This document shows, piece after piece, positions 1 through 5,216 of a DNA stretch of 8,571 bases (positions are counted from its first letter, which is position 1; every line of letters starts with the position of its first letter). This stretch comes from Clostridia bacterium (GTDB lineage Bacteria > Bacillota > Clostridia > Oscillospirales > Acutalibacteraceae). The notes under the pieces are model-generated. The model was not told where the DNA came from, ran no database searches, and saw nothing but the letters and a program-made list of their open reading frames with translations. A program made the translations under genes and the position numbers. The stretch covers positions 1-8,571 of the forward strand of contig JAGBSR010000022.1 of the NCBI GenBank assembly GCA_017631745.1, given 5' to 3'.

Positions 1-1
1 C

Positions 2-733
2 TGTCTTTATACTCCCGGTCCGGACGATGTTGACGGTTACGGCAATCAGATTATCAACGTAAAGAACACTGACGGTATCATCACTCAGTCACTTTATGTT
101 TTCGACTCACACTCATACACCGACGGCGACTTCCTTGGCATCTTCTGGAAGTATGACAACATCCACGAAAACCAGGTGCAGTGGTATAAAGAAAATGTAA
201 TTGCTTACAACGCACAGAACAATGCACTGCTTAAAGAGATGGGCAAGGAAGAAAACTCAGACATCAAGTCAGCAGCCTTCTTCCACATTCCTCTCACAGA
301 GCAGAGAGATGCATGGTACGAATATCGCGATGCAGGCTATCAGGACACCGAAAATGTCAAACTCATTTACGGTGTTGCAGGTGAAGGCGGTAATGTTGTA
401 TTCTGCGGCATGCACGAAGACAACCTCTTTGAGACAATGCAGGAGCTCGGCTCAACAAAGGCTATTTTCTGCGGTCACGACCACGACAACAACTTCTCAA
501 TCGACTACAAGGGCATCCGATTCACATACGGTATGAGCATTGATTATCTTGCATATCCCGGCATTTATAAGAGAGGCTCACAGAGAGGCTGCACAGTTAT
601 CAGCTTCTCACCCGACGGATCATTCGATTGCTCACAGGAAAACTACTATCAGGACAAGTATCAGAGTGTATATGATAAAGAACAAGTAGTGATGCAGGAA
701 ATGACCAACGCACCTATTGAAGCAGAGGAATAA
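2..733 (+). CDS. Metallophosphoesterase (calcineurin-like, Dcr2-type), 3' part
   Basis: The frame is open from base 2 to the TAA at 731-733, giving 243 visible residues; the N-terminus lies outside the window. Seen: FDSH (visible residues 34-37), FFHIPL (His about 95) and GHDHDNNF, with GHDH at about 158-161. In the calcineurin-like phosphoesterase superfamily the GHxH motif and the isolated upstream His are di-metal ligands. The order FDSH, then NQVQWYK, then FFHIPL, then GHDHxN resembles the Dcr2/purple-acid-phosphatase-like branch. The first metal motifs (DxH, GD, GNHD/E) would be upstream and cannot be checked. The likely role is a phosphomonoesterase or phosphodiesterase; the substrate is unknown, and whether it is secreted cannot be judged without the N-terminus. 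An internal GTG at 176 is not a credible start because homology-like sequence continues upstream of it. The gene converges on the methyltransferase and ends before a bidirectional terminator. Confidence 0.85.
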   Translation, partial: CLYTPGPDDVDGYGNQIINVKNTDGIITQSLYVFDSHSYTDGDFLGIFWKYDNIHENQVQWYKENVIAYNAQNNALLKEMGKEENSDIKSAAFFHIPLTEQRDAWYEYRDAGYQDTENVKLIYGVAGEGGNVVFCGMHEDNLFETMQELGSTKAIFCGHDHDNNFSIDYKGIRFTYGMSIDYLAYPGIYKRGSQRGCTVISFSPDGSFDCSQENYYQDKYQSVYDKEQVVMQEMTNAPIEAEE

Positions 734-745
734 CAGCGCATTTTG

Positions 746-791
746 TGTCACTTTTGTGCGCTAGCAAAAGTGACGCCCGCCCGGCGAGGGC
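746..791. repeat. REP-like intergenic palindromic element
   Basis: A perfect 9-bp inverted repeat, TCACTTTTG (748-756) and CAAAAGTGA (765-773), encloses an 8-nt loop. A GC-rich segment follows (774-791) with GCCC (775-778) facing GGGC (788-791). No T-run follows, so it is not an intrinsic terminator by itself. A strong palindrome joined to a GC-rich tail just after a stop codon is the usual look of short dispersed intergenic repeats. Only one copy is present here, so the repeat status is inferred. Confidence 0.4.
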
Positions 792-799
792 AAATATAA

Positions 800-831
800 A
801 AAAAGTAGCAGATTTCGGTCTGCTACTTTTT
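800..831. terminator. Bidirectional intrinsic terminator
   Basis: A perfect 13-bp stem runs from 800-812 (AAAAAGTAGCAGA) to 819-831 (TCTGCTACTTTTT). Its six-base loop TTTCGG can be read as a UUCG tetraloop closed by a U-G pair. A-rich sequence on one side and T-rich sequence on the other make it work in both directions. It sits exactly between the convergent metallophosphoesterase and RNA methyltransferase genes. Confidence 0.9.
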
Positions 832-844
832 ATTGTTTTATCTG

Positions 845-1654
845 TCATTTTCTCTTGCCGAGCTGATAAAAGGCAACTGCGGAAGCGGCGGCGACATTCA
901 GTGAATCGACACCGTGATACATAGGAATTTTTACTGTATAATCACAATCGGATATGGTGCTGTCAGAAAGACCGTCACCCTCTGTTCCCATAATGACAGC
1001 GAGCTTGTTTTCCCTTGTCAGACACGGATCATCAACAGAAAGAGTATTATCCTTCAGTGCCATGGCCGCTGTTTTAAATCCTAGGGACTTTATTTCATCA
1101 AGGCTGTCATCTAAAGCAAAGGTCCATTCTATCTGAAACACTGTGCCCATACTGACTCTTGCAGCACGCCTGTAAAGAGGGTCGGAGCAACCGGGTGTGA
1201 GAATCACCGCATCCATTCCGAGTGCTGCAGCCGAACGGATTATCGCTCCCACGTTGGTCGGATTCATAACCTTATCGAGTATAACTATTCTTCTTTTGTT
1301 TTCACAGATTTCTTTTACTGTCGGCAGAGTCTTGCGCTTCATTGCGCACAGCATACCTCTTGTGAGCTTGAAGCCTGTCAGCTGTGTGAGAACATCAAAT
1401 TCCGCACAAAAAACAGGCACATCTTTCATTCTCTCAAGAATATGCTTACCCTCACCCTCGATATGCCTTTTTTCCATAAGACACGAGACCGGCTCGTACC
1501 CTGCATCGAGAGCCCGTTCAATAACTTTCGGGCTTTCTGCTATAAACATACCTTTTTCGGGAAACTCTCTGTTTAACAGCTGAACCTCAGTTAAGCGTGC
1601 ATATATATCCAGTCTTTCATCAAGAAAGTCTGTTATTTCAATAATGTTGTTCAT
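845..1654 (-). CDS. TrmH/SpoU-family RNA 2'-O-methyltransferase
   Basis: Predicted to transfer methyl from S-adenosylmethionine to a ribose 2'-OH in rRNA or tRNA. The protein is 269 aa from the chosen start. The N-terminal part (about residues 12-100) resembles the SpoU substrate-binding domain. The C-terminal SPOUT (knotted) domain has all three SpoU motifs: NPTNVGAIIRSA (131-142, with the conserved Asn and Arg), VIMGTEGDGLS (220-230) and IPMYHGVDSLNVAAA (243-257). The ATG at 1652-1654 is preferred because GGAG lies 7 nt upstream; the frame stays open to a TTG at 1691-1693, but that codon has no Shine-Dalgarno sequence. Length fits the family (about 240-290 aa). It lies 63 nt downstream of the 3D-domain gene on the same strand and may share its transcript. 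The exact target nucleotide cannot be inferred, so no rlm/trm symbol is given. Confidence 0.92.
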   Translation of the reverse strand: MNNIIEITDFLDERLDIYARLTEVQLLNREFPEKGMFIAESPKVIERALDAGYEPVSCLMEKRHIEGEGKHILERMKDVPVFCAEFDVLTQLTGFKLTRGMLCAMKRKTLPTVKEICENKRRIVILDKVMNPTNVGAIIRSAAALGMDAVILTPGCSDPLYRRAARVSMGTVFQIEWTFALDDSLDEIKSLGFKTAAMALKDNTLSVDDPCLTRENKLAVIMGTEGDGLSDSTISDCDYTVKIPMYHGVDSLNVAAASAVAFYQLGKRK

Positions 1655-1717
1655 TTCAATCTCCGTTACTTTTACTGATAAGAAAAAAAGCAATCAAAAT
1701 GCGCTGATTTTATTCTG

Positions 1718-2965
1718 TTATTCAAGCACATATATCTCTACAGTTCGTCTGCCGAACTGCTTGGCAGCACTGTAGCCTCTGATATAAAGGTCTACCACCG
1801 TGTCGCTGTTGTAGATAAATCCGCCCGTGTCACCTGCTATAGCATATCCGTAAACGTATCTGTTGTCGCTTGATACGATATACAGCTTCGAGCCGTAGGG
1901 AATCTCTCTAGGGTCAACGGCAACCACACCGGGCTGAGCGCGTCTGCCTGTTGAAGTAACAGTACCCGTGCAATATGCCGTAGCCTTGCCGACTATCTTC
2001 TTTTTATATTTGATAGGTCGGTTGTTCTCATCCATATCAATTCTGTAAGGCGGTGTGAGCTCAGATATAACCCTCTTTGCAACATTTCCGCCGTAAAGAC
2101 TGGGCTTTGAGCCCCATACCACTATTTTGCTCACAGGCTCCTTTGTAATCTCTGTCTTTACAAGCTCTTTGCTGTCATATTTGCCGTCTATGTATTTCTT
2201 TTTGTAATAGTTGATCTGCTTGCCGTTTTTACCCTTGCGCTCAACCTTTACCTGTTCTTCATACATGCTGTCGTCATACTTGACCTCGGTCTCATATTCT
2301 ACAGTCACGGTCTTTTTGACTTCTTTATATGTTACTCTCTTAACCTGTACCTTGGTCTTTTCCGTAAGCTTTTTTGTCAGCTTCGGCGTAACAATATCAT
2401 CTGCACCGACTCTGACACCTGCTGTTTTAAGAAAATCTGCAACAGTACACTCGGTGGTTCTGAGCTTCTGTGTTCTGCCGTCACTTTTCAGAGTAACAGT
2501 AAAGGCACGATAAATATCGACCTTCATATTTTCCGTAACGGGCACTTTCTTACCTACACTGAGCTTATCGCCGTCTTTCAGCTTTATGCCTGACTTTTCT
2601 ATAGCGTCGCCTACAGTACCCGAAACAGTAACAATCTTAATAAGCTTGCCTTCATCATATATAAGCACATCGTGAGGCTTGGTTACAACAATAAGGCTTT
2701 CCTTTACCTGAGCATCAAAATACTCGGTAATAACAGTATTGTCTTCGCTCTTTTTAAGACCCGAACGGCCGACAATAAGCTCTGTGTCGTCGGTAAAAGA
2801 CAAGACCGTAACTATGTCTTCATCGCATACAACATAGGTCACCACAAGCTCCTGCCACATAACGACAGTGCCTATAATCAAAAGGACAGTAACAGCAAAA
2901 CCATAACAAATTCTGCGCTTGAGCTCTTGTAAATAAAGCAAAGCGCCTACAATATAATCAAGCAT
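1718..2965 (-). CDS. DUF348/G5/3D-domain cell-wall protein (YabE-like)
   Basis: A 415-aa protein anchored at the outer face of the membrane. Order seen: cytoplasmic start, one membrane segment (about 21-43), two DUF348-like repeats (about 92-130 and 154-190, each with a TVGDAIEKSG or TVADFLKTAG core), a charged beta-rich G5-like domain (about 205-283), and a C-terminal 3D domain (about 325-415). The 3D domain keeps its three name-giving aspartates: D351 (AVDPREIPYG), D379 (AGDTGG) and D392 (VDLYI). In known families 3D domains relate to the MltA lytic transglycosylase fold, and proteins with this plan (YabE, Rpf-like) remodel peptidoglycan. The ATG at 2963-2965 follows AAAGGAGG at a 7-nt spacing. 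A good sigma-A promoter is directly upstream. It lies downstream of the lysis cassette with no clear terminator between. Confidence 0.92.
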   Translation of the reverse strand: MLDYIVGALLYLQELKRRICYGFAVTVLLIIGTVVMWQELVVTYVVCDEDIVTVLSFTDDTELIVGRSGLKKSEDNTVITEYFDAQVKESLIVVTKPHDVLIYDEGKLIKIVTVSGTVGDAIEKSGIKLKDGDKLSVGKKVPVTENMKVDIYRAFTVTLKSDGRTQKLRTTECTVADFLKTAGVRVGADDIVTPKLTKKLTEKTKVQVKRVTYKEVKKTVTVEYETEVKYDDSMYEEQVKVERKGKNGKQINYYKKKYIDGKYDSKELVKTEITKEPVSKIVVWGSKPSLYGGNVAKRVISELTPPYRIDMDENNRPIKYKKKIVGKATAYCTGTVTSTGRRAQPGVVAVDPREIPYGSKLYIVSSDNRYVYGYAIAGDTGGFIYNSDTVVDLYIRGYSAAKQFGRRTVEIYVLE

Positions 2966-2998
2966 ACTGCTACCTCCTTTTTAAAGCAAATTCGCTAT

Positions 2999-3027
2999 AT
3001 TATACTGCAAAGCCCCCGAAAAGTCAA
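2999..3027 (-). promoter_or_regulatory. Sigma-A promoter of the 3D-domain gene
   Basis: On the minus strand TTGACT (3022-3027) is followed by a 17-nt spacer and a perfect TATAAT (2999-3004), about 34 nt before the start codon. It gives the 3D-domain gene a basal transcript independent of the upstream lysis cassette. Confidence 0.8.
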
Positions 3028-3040
3028 ATTTACCTGTTTT

Positions 3041-3349
3041 TCACTCGGCATTCACGGCAGCTTCTGTCAGCTTATACACTTCGCTTTCAACAAGCGCCGT
3101 CACTTCATCCACATCAAAAACAATGCCCTTTGACAGCAAAAAGCCTACCACATATTCCTTTTTCTTCTGACCTGTTTTACTGCCGTAAATCTGCTCTGCG
3201 GCCTTAACTGCAGTCTGCACCCAGAAGAGCAGCTTACGCTGTTTTTCTTCTGTGAGTCTTTGCTTGAGATAAGGGATAAGAAATGTTGTTACCGCCGCAG
3301 ATAAAAGAGCAATAACACATTCAATAATAACCGTAAAATCAAAATCCAT
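3041..3349 (-). CDS. Phage holin, LLH family
   Basis: A 102-aa protein with one N-terminal membrane segment (about residues 6-28, containing ECVIALLSAAVTTFLIPYL), then a basic amphipathic stretch (KQRLTEEKQRKLLFWVQTAV) and a soluble tail with a KKKEYV motif and a hydrophobic VDEVTALVESEV helix. This layout and size match the LL-H-type holin superfamily. In phages such proteins oligomerise in the cytoplasmic membrane to let endolysin reach the wall or to trigger lysis. The ATG at 3347-3349 follows AAAGGAG by 8 nt. It is the last gene of the cassette, 20 nt downstream of the preceding membrane protein. No clear terminator follows. Base composition does not stand out from its neighbours. Confidence 0.8.
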   Translation of the reverse strand: MDFDFTVIIECVIALLSAAVTTFLIPYLKQRLTEEKQRKLLFWVQTAVKAAEQIYGSKTGQKKKEYVVGFLLSKGIVFDVDEVTALVESEVYKLTEAAVNAE

Positions 3350-3369
3350 AGGTCTGCTCCTTTCGTAAA

Positions 3370-3648
3370 TTATTTATGCGCCTGAACATTCAGGTGCTTT
3401 TCTATTTTATTTATGGCCTCAGTCACGGGTCCGTTGCACCCCTGCTCTCTGAGACCCTTGAGAGCCGCCAATACGCCGTAGCATATAACAGACTGCTCTT
3501 CTTTGAGAGATTTTATTTCGGCGTCCTGCTTGTTTTGTCTGATAATCCATCTGCAAAGGGCAAATAATGCACCGATCACAACGGCACCTGCACTGAACAC
3601 CTCAGCAAAAAGCAAAAGCGCTTCTTTGATAATTATACCGTCTTCCAT
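3370..3648 (-). CDS. Small membrane protein of lysis cassette (holin/antiholin candidate)
   Basis: I do not recognise a named family. It has 92 aa from the ATG at 3646-3648, chosen because GAGGTG lies 6 nt upstream; that site overlaps the endolysin stop, so translation is probably coupled. The frame extends upstream to 3681 inside the endolysin gene, but without a better signal. Seen: one membrane segment (about 9-32, LLLFAEVFSAGAVVIGALFA), a charged, coiled-coil-like stretch (about 34-47, RQNKQDAEIKSLKEEQ), then a hydrophobic VICYGVLAALKGL and a tail with GCNGPVTEAINKIEKHL. Its size, its single membrane pass and its position between an endolysin and an LLH holin suggest a second holin or antiholin or a scaffold. 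The function is inferred from context only. Confidence 0.7.
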   Translation of the reverse strand: MEDGIIIKEALLLFAEVFSAGAVVIGALFALCRWIIRQNKQDAEIKSLKEEQSVICYGVLAALKGLREQGCNGPVTEAINKIEKHLNVQAHK

Positions 3649-3658
3649 ATTTTTCACC

Positions 3659-4411
3659 TCACATAAATCTGCAGTAATCAAGGCATATCCATTTACTGCC
3701 GCTGTAACAGCCCCAATTACCTTTCGTCTTGGTTATTTTAACAGTTTTGCCCTTAGTCAGTATACCTGTCTTTTTATAATTTGTATCGGGACCGACTCTG
3801 ACATTGAGCACCGCCGTATCAACCTTATAGTACCCTGCCGAATATTTATCGGGCAGAGTTTTAAATTTAAGCGAGCCTGATGAAACCACCTTTGTAAAAT
3901 CAGGGTCGATATAAAATATATCTTCGGGTTTGGATGCGGTCTTTGTTGTTGTCAGCACCCATTTGCCTTTGCTGTTCTGCATCCAGCCTGCACCTTTCAT
4001 TTTGCCCTTACCTGCACTTATATGCAGATGGTTTGCCGTCGCTCCGTCTTTACCTTCGCGGGTGATTTTTTCTTTTCGCTTGAAGATATCTCCCACCTTG
4101 ATATTTTTCAGATCTGCGTCATCAGGGTGAGTAATGAGCATAGTCATATAGTCCTCACTGCCGTCGGCAAAGCTCACTTTATCGGTACTCTCAAGCCATA
4201 TTGTGTTAGTACCCTTGGTGCCTACGCCGTAAACGCGTCTGACTTTCATTTCATCACACGGACAGTAAATATAATCCTTTCCGGTGTCACTGCAGCCCTC
4301 GTCTATAGGATAATCCTTAGGAGTACCCGTAGTATGAGGCTTATGGGAGGTTTTGCCTTTATAATTCTGAGTTATCCTCATTGTTTTACAGGGATAAATT
4401 GCATAGTTCAT
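3659..4411 (-). CDS. M23-type endopeptidase with SH3 domain (endolysin)
   Basis: A 250-aa predicted zinc endopeptidase cutting peptidoglycan cross-bridges or stem peptides. In this numbering the likely M23 zinc and catalytic residues are present: His26 (or His23) with Asp37 in the N-terminal motif, His95 (ITHPDD, at the usual central-His position before KVGDIFKRKEKI), and the HxH pair His128/His130 in ATANHLHIS. The C-terminal part (about 195-250, containing AVLNVRVGPDTNYKKTG) is a bacterial SH3-type wall-binding domain. There is no signal peptide, as expected for an endolysin released by a holin. The ATG at 4409-4411 is chosen because it overlaps the stop of the upstream 25-codon reading frame (ATGA). 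A GTG at 4424-4426 keeps the frame open five codons further but lies inside that small frame and lacks a Shine-Dalgarno site. Confidence 0.85.
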   Translation of the reverse strand: MNYAIYPCKTMRITQNYKGKTSHKPHTTGTPKDYPIDEGCSDTGKDYIYCPCDEMKVRRVYGVGTKGTNTIWLESTDKVSFADGSEDYMTMLITHPDDADLKNIKVGDIFKRKEKITREGKDGATANHLHISAGKGKMKGAGWMQNSKGKWVLTTTKTASKPEDIFYIDPDFTKVVSSGSLKFKTLPDKYSAGYYKVDTAVLNVRVGPDTNYKKTGILTKGKTVKITKTKGNWGCYSGSKWICLDYCRFM

Positions 4412-4485
4412 TGTCTCATCCACCACCAGAAACTAAGATAAATTGCCGCTATGTAAAGACAGATTGTGTTGATTATTCTGTACAT
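4408..4485 (-). CDS. 25-aa membrane peptide, first gene of lysis cassette
   Basis: A very short reading frame: MYRIINTICLYIAAIYLSF, then WWWMRQ. Support is good for its size: AAAGGAG lies 6 nt upstream of its ATG, it is the first start codon with a strong ribosome binding site after the cassette promoter, and its TGA overlaps the endolysin ATG by 4 nt (ATGA), the classic sign of translational coupling. The endolysin has no strong binding site of its own. The peptide has one short hydrophobic helix (about 4-23) between Arg3 and a Trp-rich, Arg/Gln C-terminus, so a single membrane pass is likely. It could be a pinholin-like or regulatory lysis peptide, or only a leader frame that couples translation to the endolysin. 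I know no family for it. Confidence 0.6.
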   Translation of the reverse strand: MYRIINTICLYIAAIYLSFWWWMRQ

Positions 4486-4520
4486 AGTTTCTCCTTTCCG
4501 AATTTGTCTGATAAAATTGA

Positions 4521-4553
4521 AAACTGCCCTGCAACATCTTTGCAAAGCAGTTT
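4521..4553 (-). terminator. Leader hairpin, possible attenuator of lysis cassette
   Basis: In the leader between the cassette promoter and its first start codon, AAACTGC and GCAGTTT (4521-4527 and 4547-4553) pair. An inner stem TGCAA/TTGCA (4530-4534 and 4540-4544) is separated by a 2x2 internal loop and closed by CATCT. On the minus strand the stem runs into TTTT, then CA, then TTTT. This resembles an imperfect intrinsic terminator that could lower basal read-through. The broken T-run makes its strength uncertain. Confidence 0.45.
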
Positions 4554-4608
4554 ACCCTTCCATTGGTAATATTAAATTGTAATGCGGTTTTGCGGTACCA
4601 CACTTTTA

Positions 4609-4637
4609 ATTCTATGAGGAAATTCCGCCCTTGTCAA
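4609..4637 (-). promoter_or_regulatory. Sigma-A promoter of lysis cassette
   Basis: On the minus strand a perfect TTGACA (4632-4637) and TAGAAT (4609-4614) are separated by 17 nt, one mismatch from full consensus. The expected transcription start is near 4602, giving a leader of about 117 nt before the 25-aa frame. A LexA-type box lies 8 nt upstream of the -35. Such a strong promoter before lysis genes implies that a repressor keeps it off. Confidence 0.85.
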
Positions 4638-4645
4638 TAGCTTAT

Positions 4646-4659
4646 CGAACATTTGTTCC
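4646..4659 (-). promoter_or_regulatory. LexA (SOS) box
   Basis: The minus-strand sequence GGAACAAATGTTCG matches the Firmicutes LexA/DinR consensus CGAACRNRYGTTYG at 13 of 14 positions; only the first base differs. The core GAAC-N4-GTTC is perfect. It lies between the terminator of the upstream operon and the -35 of the lysis cassette promoter, centred about 50 nt upstream of the expected start site. That is a plausible place for a repressor in this group, though less usual than overlapping the -35/-10. Confidence 0.75.
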
Positions 4660-4675
4660 GATTTTCTCAAAAAAG

Positions 4676-4703
4676 TTACGGAGCCGTTTTCACAGCTCCG
4701 TAA
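4676..4703 (-). terminator. Intrinsic terminator of PIG-L/flavodoxin unit
   Basis: A 9-bp perfect stem, TTACGGAGC with GCTCCGTAA, encloses a 10-nt loop and is followed on the minus strand by C and six Ts. It starts just after the flavodoxin-like gene's stop and separates that unit from the lysis cassette, so the cassette must rely on its own promoter. Confidence 0.9.
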
Positions 4704-4709
4704 ACAATA

Positions 4710-5195
4710 TCATTCACCTATAAAAGCTAAGATGTCGCCGAGGTTTTCTTCGCTTACCATATCGAAGCCCTCTTCAAACTTTTCAACCATTTCTTTGGCC
4801 TTGGGCTCATTGCTTTCCTTAAGCTTGCCCTTTATCATCTTAACCATCATGCCCATCATCATCTTATACATACCGCTGAGCTTTTTCATATCAAAAGCAC
4901 CTGCAAGTGAGAAATAAGGCTCTGAGATTGAGTTCTTTTCCTTTATAGAGGCATCCTGGCTGTCGCTTTTCATCATACCTACTGCAACCACAGCTTTAAG
5001 AGTACCGAACTTGACTCTCGCTTCGCTGAGGCCCTGAACGGCACCTGCCATTACCCAGCCGATAAAGATTACATCACTGCCAACAGCCTTATCGCTGTCT
5101 GCAAAGGCATAGCAGGGGCAACCTGTTTTTTCTGAAAGCATTTCTGCATAACGCTTTGATGAGCCTGCATTTGAAACATAAACTATTGAAATCAT
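4710..5195 (-). CDS. Flavodoxin-like domain protein
   Basis: A 161-aa predicted cytoplasmic FMN-binding protein. The N-terminus MISIVYVSNAGSSKRYAEML is a first beta strand plus an FMN phosphate-binding loop (SNAGSSKRYA, about 8-17). The rest alternates strands and helices (DVIFIGWVMAG at 41-51; AVVAVGM at 68-74) as in flavodoxin folds. Residues 109-120 (MYKMMMGMMVKM) hold seven Met in twelve positions, an amphipathic helix of the kind seen in flavodoxin-like/HemG-type relatives. Its length fits short flavodoxins (about 140-180 aa). The ATG at 5193-5195 follows GGAAGG by about 8 nt. It is 21 nt downstream of the PIG-L gene and ends at a strong terminator, so it is probably the second gene of a two-gene unit. 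The redox partner is unknown. Confidence 0.75.
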   Translation of the reverse strand: MISIVYVSNAGSSKRYAEMLSEKTGCPCYAFADSDKAVGSDVIFIGWVMAGAVQGLSEARVKFGTLKAVVAVGMMKSDSQDASIKEKNSISEPYFSLAGAFDMKKLSGMYKMMMGMMVKMIKGKLKESNEPKAKEMVEKFEEGFDMVSEENLGDILAFIGE

Positions 5196-5216
5196 ATATT
5201 AACCTTCCTGATATTA

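Noticed and set aside
1683..1709. Possible terminator after the 3D-domain gene (AATCA/TGATT followed by seven Ts on the minus strand).
   Set aside because: The stem is only five mostly A-T pairs; it is too weak to call.
4022..4441. 139-codon plus-strand frame opposite the endolysin.
   Set aside because: It is antisense to a gene with a complete M23 motif set and has no plausible start signal; a shadow frame.
4592..4601. GTGGTACCGC on the minus strand, resembling the T-box riboswitch core, followed by a terminator-like hairpin.
   Set aside because: Only about 70 nt separate it from the preceding terminator and the promoter start site lies right beside it, so there is no room for stem I or a specifier loop, and no aminoacyl-tRNA or amino-acid gene follows.
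3020..4700. Search for direct repeats (att sites) flanking the lysis cassette.
   Set aside because: No convincing direct repeat was found by eye at the two borders, so integration as a mobile unit is not claimed.
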